64,000 nt of DNA from Clostridiales bacterium UBA6114. GTDB taxonomy: Bacteria > Bacillota > Clostridia > Oscillospirales > Butyricicoccaceae. Below are positions 17,344 to 25,090 of the stretch, one piece after another. A program made the translations under genes and the position numbers. Location of the stretch: NCBI GenBank assembly GCA_002423435.1, contig DIWE01000039.1:62401-126400 (forward strand), read 5' to 3'. Every line of letters begins with the position of its first letter. The stretch's first letter is position 1. Under the pieces are notes generated by a model. It did not search any database. It saw only the letters and a program-made list of their open reading frames with translations, and was not told the origin of the DNA.

Positions 17344-17688
17344 GTGGCTGAGCCGGACGGGTTATATATTCTTTGGACAAATGCAGATCTCCTGACATCG
17401 GAAAAAATGGTGATGATGTATGCGACCAACAGCATGCTGAGAGGCTGGTGGAGGGAAGTGACGGTGATCATTTGGGGGGCGACGGCCAAACTCGCGGCGG
17501 AGAACGAGGCGATCCGGGAAAGAATCCGAATCGCACAGCATGCGGGCGTCAAATTCACGGCGTGCAAAGCATGCGCGGACCAACTGGGCGCGACGGACCG
17601 GCTGGAGGATCTGAGCATCGAGGTCATCTACTGGGGACAGGGGCTTACGGAAATTCTAAAATCCGACGAAAAGCTGATTACGATCTGA
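17344..17688 (+). CDS. DsrE/DsrF-like family protein
   Basis: 114 aa with a GTG start and GGAG nine bases upstream. The sequence follows the DsrE fold: an N-terminal strand (GLYILWTN), the NSMLRGWWREVTVIIWGATA helix-strand, and a C-terminal FTACKACADQLGA segment carrying two cysteines. Members act in sulfur transfer or as small regulatory trimers. The CxxC pair could be redox active, which is inference. It is monocistronic with a terminator behind it. Confidence 0.8.
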   Translation: MAEPDGLYILWTNADLLTSEKMVMMYATNSMLRGWWREVTVIIWGATAKLAAENEAIRERIRIAQHAGVKFTACKACADQLGATDRLEDLSIEVIYWGQGLTEILKSDEKLITI

Positions 17689-17730
17689 TTACTAAAACAG
17701 ATTTTTCGCTTAAAACGCCGGCCGAATCCT

Positions 17731-17769
17731 ACCGGGCATTTGAAATGTTTCAAAGAGCCCGGTTTTTTT
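17731..17769 (+). terminator. Terminator of the DsrE-like gene
   Basis: Stem ACCGGGC-ATTTGAAA against TTTCAAAGAGCCCGG with one mismatch, then seven T. Confidence 0.8.
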
Positions 17770-17907
17770 AATAAAACCGATTTTTCGGCAGCGTTTTTTT
17801 GCGAATTGGCCGAGAACTCGGTTGACATCTGAAGGGTTTTTGATTTATGGTATAAAAGGAAAAAAGAGGATTTTCCATATTTTTAAGAAAAGCTGGGTAT
17901 CGGTCTC

Positions 17908-19515
17908 ATGCTTAATAAATTCTATCAGAGCTACAACAATTATAAAGCCGTGATCAACACCGACTCCAAAAAATTATCGATCCTATTGAAGAGCATACTG
18001 GTCGGCTTGCTGGTCGGAACCGCGGTTACCCTGTACCGACTGGCGCTTTCCGGAGCGGAGGATCTGTCCTTTAACGCTTACGCCTATCTGAGGGATCACA
18101 TGGCGCTGCTGCCTTTGGCAATTGTTTTGCTGGCGGCGGCCGGGGCCGGCGTCGGTTTTCTCGTGTCCAAATTCAAAATGATCAGAGGAAGCGGCATCCC
18201 GCAGGTGGAAGGCATTATCATGGGGTATTTCAGGGACAGCTGGCTTGGAACCTTGCTTTGCAAATTCCTGGGCGGCGCGGTGTCAATTCTGGCCGGACTT
18301 TCGCTCGGCCGGGAAGGTCCGTCCATCCAGCTCGGCGCGTGCGTCGCGGAAGGGGTGGGAGAGAAGCTTGCTTCCTCGCGGACGGAGAAGAAAGTGCTGA
18401 TCGCAAGCGGGGCGAGCGCGGGGCTTGCGGCCGCTTTCAACGCGCCGCTCGCGGGCACCATGTTCGCGATGGAGGAGATCTTTAAGTATTTCTCGCCGGT
18501 GATCCTGATGTCGACAATGGTCGCCGCCATTGTAGCGGACTTTGTCGCGAAGCTGGTATTCGGGATTCATCCGATATTCAATATCGAAATGAAGGACAGC
18601 GTCCCGCTGAGCGGTTACTGGATATTTCTCGTCCTCGGCGTGACGCTCGGAGCCGCGGGCGCTTTTTACAACTACATATTGCTGCTGACACAGAAAGCAT
18701 ATAAAAAGCTGAAATGGCTTGACGCCAGGCTGAGGCCGGTGATCCCGTTCCTCCTCGCCTGTATGCTCGGGCTTACGTTTCCGATCGCGCTGGGCAGCGG
18801 GCACAGAATAATCGACGAGTTAAGCATTAAAACTGGCATCGCGTCCCTGCTTTTAATACTTGCCGTAAAATTCGTTTTTTCAATGATCAGCTTCGGCTCC
18901 GGGGCGCCGGGCGGGATCTTTTTCCCGCTTCTGGTTATGGGGGGAACGATCGGCGCCGTTTTCGGCAACATTGCGGTTAACTGCCTTGGGTTTGAAGCGC
19001 ATTTTTTTTATAATTTCGCGATCGTTGCAATGGCAGGCTATTTCACGGCCATCGTAAGGGCCCCGATTACGGGCATTGTCTTGCTGATCGAGATGACGGG
19101 CTCGTTTACGCATCTGTTGGCCCTGACGTTTGTTTCGGTCATTGCGTATGTGGTGGCCGATCTCCTGAAAAGTGCGCCGATCTATGAATCGCTTCTTGAA
19201 AATATGATTTGCGAAATCAAAAAGGAGGCCGACGAAAGCGACGAAGGCAAAAAAATTACGGTTGAATTGGTCGTCCACCATGGCTCCGCGGCCGAAAATA
19301 AGTGCCTCAAGGAGATCGACCTGCCCAAAAGCTGCCTGTTGATCGCGGTCCGGCGAATGGGGAAGGATTCGATCCCCAGGGGCGACACGAGAATACAGGC
19401 CGGGGATTATCTGGTATTTCTCACCAATCTGAAAGAGGAGGCGCGGATCAGAAAAATTCTGACCGACTGCACAACCTTCCGCAATAAGACATATACCGTG
19501 TCCGAATCCGTATAG
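17908..19515 (+). CDS. ClC-family chloride/proton antiporter with TrkA-C domain
   Basis: 535 aa. The membrane part carries the three ClC signatures: GSGIPQVEG (about 94), GREGPSIQLG (about 131, including the gating Glu) and GAPGGIFFP (about 331). The segment FAMEEIF keeps the second Glu position associated with proton exchange, so it is probably an antiporter and not a channel. The last 75 residues are a TrkA-C-like ligand-binding domain (SCLLIAVRRMGKDSIPRGDT). It is monocistronic; its terminator hairpin is the left flank of an inserted repeat element. Confidence 0.93.
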   Translation: MLNKFYQSYNNYKAVINTDSKKLSILLKSILVGLLVGTAVTLYRLALSGAEDLSFNAYAYLRDHMALLPLAIVLLAAAGAGVGFLVSKFKMIRGSGIPQVEGIIMGYFRDSWLGTLLCKFLGGAVSILAGLSLGREGPSIQLGACVAEGVGEKLASSRTEKKVLIASGASAGLAAAFNAPLAGTMFAMEEIFKYFSPVILMSTMVAAIVADFVAKLVFGIHPIFNIEMKDSVPLSGYWIFLVLGVTLGAAGAFYNYILLLTQKAYKKLKWLDARLRPVIPFLLACMLGLTFPIALGSGHRIIDELSIKTGIASLLLILAVKFVFSMISFGSGAPGGIFFPLLVMGGTIGAVFGNIAVNCLGFEAHFFYNFAIVAMAGYFTAIVRAPITGIVLLIEMTGSFTHLLALTFVSVIAYVVADLLKSAPIYESLLENMICEIKKEADESDEGKKITVELVVHHGSAAENKCLKEIDLPKSCLLIAVRRMGKDSIPRGDTRIQAGDYLVFLTNLKEEARIRKILTDCTTFRNKTYTVSESV

Positions 19516-19528
19516 CAAAAAATAAAGC

Positions 19529-19558
19529 CAGACACAACCGTTTTCACGGTTGTGTCTG
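19529..19558 (+). terminator. ClC-gene terminator hairpin, copy 1 (without T-tract)
   Basis: 12-bp stem CAGACACAACCG / CGGTTGTGTCTG with loop TTTTCA. No T-tract follows; the repeat element starts two bases later. The same hairpin core recurs at 19,839-19,860 with a T-tract. Confidence 0.75.
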
Positions 19559-19560
19559 AG

Positions 19561-19832
19561 TGTCGACAAAGTCGACACTCTTCCAGGGGGTATAGGGTAC
19601 CCCCTGGATATTCGGCCCGAAATCGAAGATTTCAGACCGAAATACCCCCGGTTTCGCGCACGAATTGCGCGGGTGGACTCTCCCCAACAAATAGTATTTG
19701 TTGGGGACCCCGGGGTGTTTTTCCGGCAAATGAATTGCCGAAAAAACAAATTGATTCGGTTTTTTGAAAAAATGGTCACGCGAAGCGCAACGCATTTTTT
19801 CAAAAAAGACGTAAGAAACTACTTTGTCTACA
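19561..19832. repeat. TIR element I: 272-bp multi-hairpin element in a terminator
   Basis: The left end is TGTCGACAAAGTCGACA; the right end, inverted, is TGTAGACAAAGTAG. Internal hairpins are CCAGGGGGTA/TACCCCCTGG at 19,583-19,607, GCGCACGAATTGCGC, CCCCAACAAAT/ATTTGTTGGGG at 19,682-19,706, CGGCAAATGAATTGCCG and TTTTTTGAAAAAATG with its partner. There is no coding frame. Element II is homologous in inverted orientation; element III shares the skeleton with different stem sequences. Confidence 0.8.
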
Positions 19833-19838
19833 GTCTGG

Positions 19839-19868
19839 CACAACCGTTTTCACGGTTGTGTTTTTCTG
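19839..19868 (+). terminator. ClC-gene terminator hairpin, copy 2 (with T-tract)
   Basis: CACAACCG-TTTTCA-CGGTTGTG followed by TTTTTCTG. It duplicates the stem at 19,529-19,558 on the far side of element I. Confidence 0.8.
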
Positions 19869-19947
19869 TTTTTGGGATTCTTATAAGCTCTTTACAAGAA
19901 CATGTGTTCTGTGATAGAATGCTTAAGGTGACGAGGGGCTGGTTTTT

Positions 19948-21267
19948 GTGGATGTTTTCGACAAGCTTAAGATTCTGACCGACGCGGCGAAATTCGACGT
20001 CGCGTGCACTTCGAGCGGCGTGGACCGCAAAGCGTCCCCCGGCGGGATCGGCAACGCGTCGTCTTATGGGATCTGCCACAGCTTTGCAGCCGACGGCCGG
20101 TGCATTTCGCTCCTGAAGGTGCTCCTTACAAACGTCTGCGTTTACGACTGCAAGTATTGCGTAAACCGTCGGACGAACGATTCCCCGCGCGCTCTTTTTA
20201 CGCCGCGCGAGCTTGCGGAGCTGACGATCAATTTCTATCGCCGCAATTATATTGAGGGCCTTTTTTTAAGCTCCGGGGTCATTAAAAATCCCGACTACAC
20301 CTGCGAGCAGATGATCGAGGCGCTACGCATCCTGCGGGAGGAATACCGGTTTGCCGGTTATATTCACGCAAAGGCCATTCCGGGGGCGGACGACGCGCTG
20401 ATCCACCGCCTCGGCGTGCTTTCAGATCGCATGAGCGTAAACATCGAGCTTCCGTCGAGGCAAAGCCTCGCGCTGCTCGCCCCGGACAAGTCGAAGACCT
20501 CCGTCCTAAAGCCGATGGAGCTTATTAAAAACCGGATTCAGGAGAACTCGAAGGAGCTGGTCAGGTACCGGCACGCGCCGAAGTTCGTGCCTGCCGGTCA
20601 GAGCACCCAGATGATCGTGGGCGCGACGCCGGAGACGGATTTTAAGATTCTTACCCTCGCGGAGGGGCTTTACAGCAAATACAGGTTAAAACGGGTGTTT
20701 TATTCCGCCTATATCCCGGTGGCGGAAAACTCCCTGCTGCCGTCGATCGACACAAAGCCGCCGCTTTTGCGGGAGCATCGGCTTTATCAGGCGGACTGGC
20801 TTTTGCGCTACTACGGGTTTACGTCGGGCGAGCTTCTCGACGACCGCAACCAGAACTTCAATCCCTGCGTGGACCCGAAATGCAACTGGGCGCTGAATCA
20901 TATGGAGCTTTTCCCGATGGAGGTAAACCGCGCGCATTACGAAGAGCTTTTGCGCGTGCCCGGCGTCGGCGTGCTGAGCGCGAAAAGGATCGTGAAAGCG
21001 CGGCGCTTGGGTCCGCTCGATTTTGACGGGCTCAAGAAGCTGGGCGTCGTGCTCAAAAGAGCGCGGTATTTCATCACCTGCGGCGGAAAAACGGCGGAGG
21101 GGCTTAAAATCACGCACGATGCGGCGCTTAAGTCCCTTTTGTCGGAAAAAGAGCTCGACATCTATCGGAGCCTTGCATCCGGCGGGGAAGGAGAGCAGCT
21201 TTCCCTTTTTGAACAGCCCGCTGCTTTACGGGAGGAATTCAGGAAATGCCTGACAGGGCAAATGTGA
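19948..21267 (+). CDS. Putative DNA modification/repair radical SAM protein (TIGR03916 type)
   Basis: 439 aa, GTG start with GAGGGG upstream. The radical SAM cluster motif is CVYDCKYC (about residues 63-70), followed by an NRRTNDSPR stretch. The C-terminus has a helix-hairpin-helix (RVPGVGVLSAKRIVKARR, about 335), which normally contacts DNA. This combination, encoded just before a TIGR03915 protein, is the pair annotated as linked to uracil-DNA-glycosylase-like proteins. The chemistry is unknown; a DNA base repair or modification role is presumed from the HhH and the family name. The next gene overlaps by 22 bases. Confidence 0.85.
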   Translation: MDVFDKLKILTDAAKFDVACTSSGVDRKASPGGIGNASSYGICHSFAADGRCISLLKVLLTNVCVYDCKYCVNRRTNDSPRALFTPRELAELTINFYRRNYIEGLFLSSGVIKNPDYTCEQMIEALRILREEYRFAGYIHAKAIPGADDALIHRLGVLSDRMSVNIELPSRQSLALLAPDKSKTSVLKPMELIKNRIQENSKELVRYRHAPKFVPAGQSTQMIVGATPETDFKILTLAEGLYSKYRLKRVFYSAYIPVAENSLLPSIDTKPPLLREHRLYQADWLLRYYGFTSGELLDDRNQNFNPCVDPKCNWALNHMELFPMEVNRAHYEELLRVPGVGVLSAKRIVKARRLGPLDFDGLKKLGVVLKRARYFITCGGKTAEGLKITHDAALKSLLSEKELDIYRSLASGGEGEQLSLFEQPAALREEFRKCLTGQM

Positions 21268-22073
21268 TTTACAATTACGACGGCAGCTTCGACGGCCTTT
21301 TGTGCTGCGTGTTTGAAAGCTATGAAAAAAAGGAAACCCCGGCGGATATCCTGCCGCCGGACGCGGAACAAACCACGCTTTTGCCGGCAAAGGAGATTCT
21401 GACCGATGAGCGGAAGGCGGGCAGAGTGCGCCGTTCTATCCCGCAGAAAATGGGCGGGGAGGCGGCCGAGCTTGTGCGAAGTGCTTTTCTGACCTGCCTG
21501 CCGCAAAAGGAGCTTCAGATCCTCCTTTTTTTGCGCCTGGGCTATCAATGCGGCCCCAAAGTCATGAGCATGCTGACAGACGACGTTGCCGGCACGCTTT
21601 TTCGGGCCGTGGGGCACCTGATGAACGAAAGCCATCTGTTAAAAGGCTTTATCCGGTTTTCCATAATAAACGGCGCCCTGGTTTCCGAGATCGAACCGAA
21701 GAATATTGTGCTTCCCCTTCTTGTAAGGCATTTTCGCGAGCGCTATCCCGAGGAGAGATTCATGATTTACGACAAAACCCACGGCATGGCGCTTATTTAT
21801 CAGCCGTATCGCCACGCGATTATTCCGGCGGAGGATCTCATACTGCCCGAGGCGGACGAGGAGGAGCTTACCTTCCGCGCCCTTTGGAAGCTTTTTTACG
21901 ACACCATCGAGGTGCCTTACCGGCACAATCCGAAATGCCGCATGAGCCATATGCCGAAACGCTACTGGAAGGATATGACGGAGTTTGCGTGCGCGGAGAA
22001 AAACGGGCTGCGCCCCGGGCGGAAAAGCGATGCGGTCGGAAATTTTAATGAAAGGCTGAAATTGGGGAAATAG
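21246..22073 (+). CDS. TIGR03915-family putative DNA repair protein, radical SAM partner
   Basis: 275 aa. The start overlaps the end of the radical SAM gene in another frame, so translation is coupled. The opening INYDGSFDGLLCCVFESYE is characteristic of this family, as are the later YDKTHGMALIYQPYR and a C-terminal ending in PKRYWKDMTEF. Some members fuse to a uracil-DNA-glycosylase-like domain; this one is the short form. No catalytic motif can be named. It almost certainly functions with the upstream protein. Confidence 0.85.
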   Translation: MPDRANVIYNYDGSFDGLLCCVFESYEKKETPADILPPDAEQTTLLPAKEILTDERKAGRVRRSIPQKMGGEAAELVRSAFLTCLPQKELQILLFLRLGYQCGPKVMSMLTDDVAGTLFRAVGHLMNESHLLKGFIRFSIINGALVSEIEPKNIVLPLLVRHFRERYPEERFMIYDKTHGMALIYQPYRHAIIPAEDLILPEADEEELTFRALWKLFYDTIEVPYRHNPKCRMSHMPKRYWKDMTEFACAEKNGLRPGRKSDAVGNFNERLKLGK

Positions 22074-22169
22074 TAAGGGAGGATGTTCCTTCCGGCCCCA
22101 CGGAAGGCAGGTTATTCTCTTTTGGCGCTGATAAACCGGCGATGATCGGCGAAAAAATTTCTATTACAC

Positions 22170-22198
22170 TTGACAGCCTGCTTTGCATATATTAAACT
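22170..22198 (+). promoter_or_regulatory. Promoter for the riboswitch and P-type ATPase transcript
   Basis: TTGACA, 17-base spacer, TAAACT, about 40 bases before the aptamer. Confidence 0.7.
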
Positions 22199-22236
22199 AA
22201 AAAGAATCTCTTTGCACTGCATGTAATCTACAGTAC

Positions 22237-22333
22237 AAACTGAGCAGGCGATGAACCGATTTTTAATCCGGTTCGTGGGGCTGGGCCGTTTTGCGGCAGC
22301 AGGTGGTAATTGAACGCACCTGTGGGACAGTTT
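22237..22333 (+). promoter_or_regulatory. NiCo (czcD) riboswitch aptamer
   Basis: P1 pairs AAACTG with CAGTTT. The conserved joining sequences of this class are all present in order: CTGAGCAGGC, a hairpin GAACCG/CGGTTC, GGGGCTGGGCCG-TTTT-GCGGCAGCAGG, and CACCTGTGGGACAG. From memory these match the transition-metal-sensing four-way-junction class described as NiCo/czcD, reported to bind Co2+ and Ni2+ and later Fe2+. The downstream gene is a cation P-type ATPase, as expected. Confidence 0.88.
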
Positions 22334-22355
22334 ATTGTTCCACGGGTGTTTTTTT
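22317..22355 (+). terminator. Riboswitch-controlled terminator
   Basis: A 13-bp stem (CACCTGTGGGACA with TGTTCCACGGGTG) and seven T. Its 5' arm uses the last aptamer helix and part of the P1 strand, so metal binding should block it and turn expression on. Confidence 0.85.
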
Positions 22356-22454
22356 ATACTCCCGGAGGGACGGTGCGCCGGATATCTGAAGTGCCATGGA
22401 GCGATTCTTCAAACATGCCGGTTTTTTAAACAGGCCTGATCGGAGGTAACTTTT

Positions 22455-25007
22455 ATGACGGAACAAAACGGGTCCCTGACGGGCGGCCTTACGACAGAGG
22501 AAGTAAAAAAGCTTGCACAGCAATACGGGAAAAACGAACTGACAAAAAGGAAAAAGGAGACGCTTTTTAGTAAAACGCTTCATATCCTGGCCGAACCGAT
22601 GTTTCTCCTCCTGATTGTCACTGCGGTCATCTACTTTTTTTTGGGAGAGCCGCGCGACGGGCTGATCATGCTCGTCTTTGTCGTCGGCGTCATCGGCATC
22701 GACGTGGCGCAGGAATGGAAGACCGACAAAACATTAAATGCCCTTAAGGACCTGTCCGCGCCCCGGATCGGGGTCATCCGGGACGGCGCCGAGCAGATGA
22801 TTGCGAGCAGCGAGCTTGTGCCGGGCGATTTCATGCTGATTTCGGAGGGCGTGAAAATCCCTGCCGACGGCGAGATTCTGCGGGCAAACGATCTTTTAGT
22901 CGACGAGTCGACTCTGACGGGCGAGTCGGAGGGGGTCTGGAAAACAGCCGCCGGGGCCGCAGAGCCGGCCGAGGAAGGCCGGTGGAGGAAGGATTACTGT
23001 TACGCGGGCACACTTGTCACGCAGGGCAGCGCGGCGGTCCGCGTCCGGAAGACGGGAGCGTCGACCGAGTACGGGAAAATCGGCGCGGGTATCGCTGCGG
23101 CGCCCCAAAGCCTCTCGCCGCTCAAAAAACAGACCGGCGAGCTTGTCAGGGCATGCGCGGCAATCGCGGCGGTCTTGTTTTTGCTTGTCTGCGTCATCAC
23201 ATATTTGAACATACCGGACCACCCGCTCAAGGAAAGGCTCGTCGAAAGCGTCCTGTCCGGCATCACACTCGCGATGGCGATGATCCCGGAAGAGTTTCCC
23301 GTCATTTTCACCGTGTTTCTTTCCATGGGCGCGTGGCGGCTCGCAAAAAGCAATTCGCTTGTCCGCCGGCTTTCCTCGGTCGAAACGCTGGGGGAGGTCT
23401 CCGTTTTATGCGTCGACAAAACAGGGACGATCACGAAAAACCAGATGACCGTGCGGGAGGTCTGGGCGCCCGACGGGGACACGGGAACGCTGATCGAAAT
23501 GATGGGGCTCGCCTGCGAGACGGATGCGTACGACCCGATGGAAAAGGCCATGCTCGCCTGCTGCGAAGAGTCGGGCGTCACGAGAGGGCATTTGTTCGGC
23601 GGCGAGCTGATCACCGAGTACGCCTTTACAAACGAAATGAAAATGATGGGGCATGTCTGGAGGCACGAGGGGGAAATCCTGATCGCGGCGAAGGGGTCCC
23701 CGGAGCGGCTATTGGCTTTGTGCACGCTCAGTCAAAACGAGCGGGCGCTGGCGGAGGTTAAAATCAACGAAATGTCTGAAAGCGGCCTGCGCGTTATCGC
23801 GGTCGGCATCATGAAGCCGGGAGGCGAGGCGGAGATCCCCGATTCGATCACAGACTGCGCGCTTGTCTTCTGCGGGCTTATCGGGCTGTACGACCCGCCG
23901 AGGGAGTCGGTCGGGGAGGATATCGGGCGCCTTGCGGAGGCCGGGGTGCGCGTGGTGATGATCACGGGCGACAACGGCATCACGGCGGGCGCGATCGCAA
24001 GGCAGGTGGGGATTTCGGACTGCGGTGCGGTCATAACCGGCGACGAATTGGACAAAATGAGCGATGAGGAGCTTCGCCGTCGGGTTTTAAGCGTCAATAT
24101 TTTCTCCCGCGTCGTTCCCGAGCACAAGATGCGGATCGTAAAGGCGTTTCAGGAAAACGGCGACATCGTCGCGATGACGGGCGACGGCGTCAACGACGCG
24201 CCCGCCTTAAAGTGCGCGGACATCGGCATCGCGATGGGGCAGAGGGGGTCGGAGGTGTCGAGGGAAGCGTCGGATCTGATCCTGATGGACGACAATTTCT
24301 CAACCATCGTCGAAACCATTAAAGACGGCAGGAAAATCCGTGACAATATCAAAAAGGCAGTCGGTTATGTGTTTGCGATCCACATCCCGATCGCGCTTTC
24401 CGCGCTTTTGGCTCCGATGCTGAAGATCGCGCCGCAAAATCTGCTGCTTTTGCCGCTGCACGTTGTGATTTTGGAGCTGATTATCGACCCGACCTGTTCG
24501 ATCGTTCTCGAGCGCCAGCCGGCGGAGAGCGACATCATGAGACGTCCTCCGCGCAGTCCGAAAGAAAAATTATTGGACGTTAAATCCCTGTCGAAAAGCG
24601 TAATCCAGGGCCTTGTGATCTTCGCCGCCTCCTTTGGCACCTATTTTCTGATGCTTGGGCAGAATCCCGGGAACGCGGCTCTGGCAAGGACGATGGGGCT
24701 TTCGGTCATCATGCTGTCGAATTGGTTTCTGGTTCCTGTAAACAGCTCCGACACCGATTTTTTCGTCCGCTCAGTAGCACTTCTTGCGAGGGACCGGCTG
24801 ATGGCGGCAATCTTTCTCTGCGCCTCGGCCGGCTTTTTCCTGATGCTCTATTCGCCGCTCAGCGGTTTTTTAAAGCTTGCGCCGCCGACGGCGGCCCAGC
24901 TTATTCTGGCATTTTTGATTGCGGCCGTATCCGTCTTGTGGTATGAGCTTGTAAAGCTTCTGAAAAAGAGAAAAACAAAAGGTTCTGACCGACAAAGGAC
25001 CGCCTGA
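22455..25007 (+). CDS. Cation-transporting P-type ATPase, predicted metal efflux pump
   Basis: 850 aa. It has the TGES loop (LVDESTLTGESEGV), phosphorylation site CVDKTGTITKN (Asp about residue 320), TGDN and MTGDGVNDAPALK, plus about ten membrane helices. Overall it resembles Ca2+-type pumps, but the TM4 motif is PEEFPVIF in place of the usual PEGLP. There is no N-terminal metal-binding domain and no CPC. The NiCo riboswitch in its leader predicts export of Fe2+, Co2+ or Ni2+; that substrate is inferred from the riboswitch. The ATG has GGAGG upstream. Confidence 0.9.
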   Translation: MTEQNGSLTGGLTTEEVKKLAQQYGKNELTKRKKETLFSKTLHILAEPMFLLLIVTAVIYFFLGEPRDGLIMLVFVVGVIGIDVAQEWKTDKTLNALKDLSAPRIGVIRDGAEQMIASSELVPGDFMLISEGVKIPADGEILRANDLLVDESTLTGESEGVWKTAAGAAEPAEEGRWRKDYCYAGTLVTQGSAAVRVRKTGASTEYGKIGAGIAAAPQSLSPLKKQTGELVRACAAIAAVLFLLVCVITYLNIPDHPLKERLVESVLSGITLAMAMIPEEFPVIFTVFLSMGAWRLAKSNSLVRRLSSVETLGEVSVLCVDKTGTITKNQMTVREVWAPDGDTGTLIEMMGLACETDAYDPMEKAMLACCEESGVTRGHLFGGELITEYAFTNEMKMMGHVWRHEGEILIAAKGSPERLLALCTLSQNERALAEVKINEMSESGLRVIAVGIMKPGGEAEIPDSITDCALVFCGLIGLYDPPRESVGEDIGRLAEAGVRVVMITGDNGITAGAIARQVGISDCGAVITGDELDKMSDEELRRRVLSVNIFSRVVPEHKMRIVKAFQENGDIVAMTGDGVNDAPALKCADIGIAMGQRGSEVSREASDLILMDDNFSTIVETIKDGRKIRDNIKKAVGYVFAIHIPIALSALLAPMLKIAPQNLLLLPLHVVILELIIDPTCSIVLERQPAESDIMRRPPRSPKEKLLDVKSLSKSVIQGLVIFAASFGTYFLMLGQNPGNAALARTMGLSVIMLSNWFLVPVNSSDTDFFVRSVALLARDRLMAAIFLCASAGFFLMLYSPLSGFLKLAPPTAAQLILAFLIAAVSVLWYELVKLLKKRKTKGSDRQRTA

Positions 25008-25090
25008 ACATTTTAAGTAATATCCACCTGAAAATGGGAACAAAACCCTGCTATTTTTTGTCAAACCAGGAAAAGGAAGGGGGCAGTATC

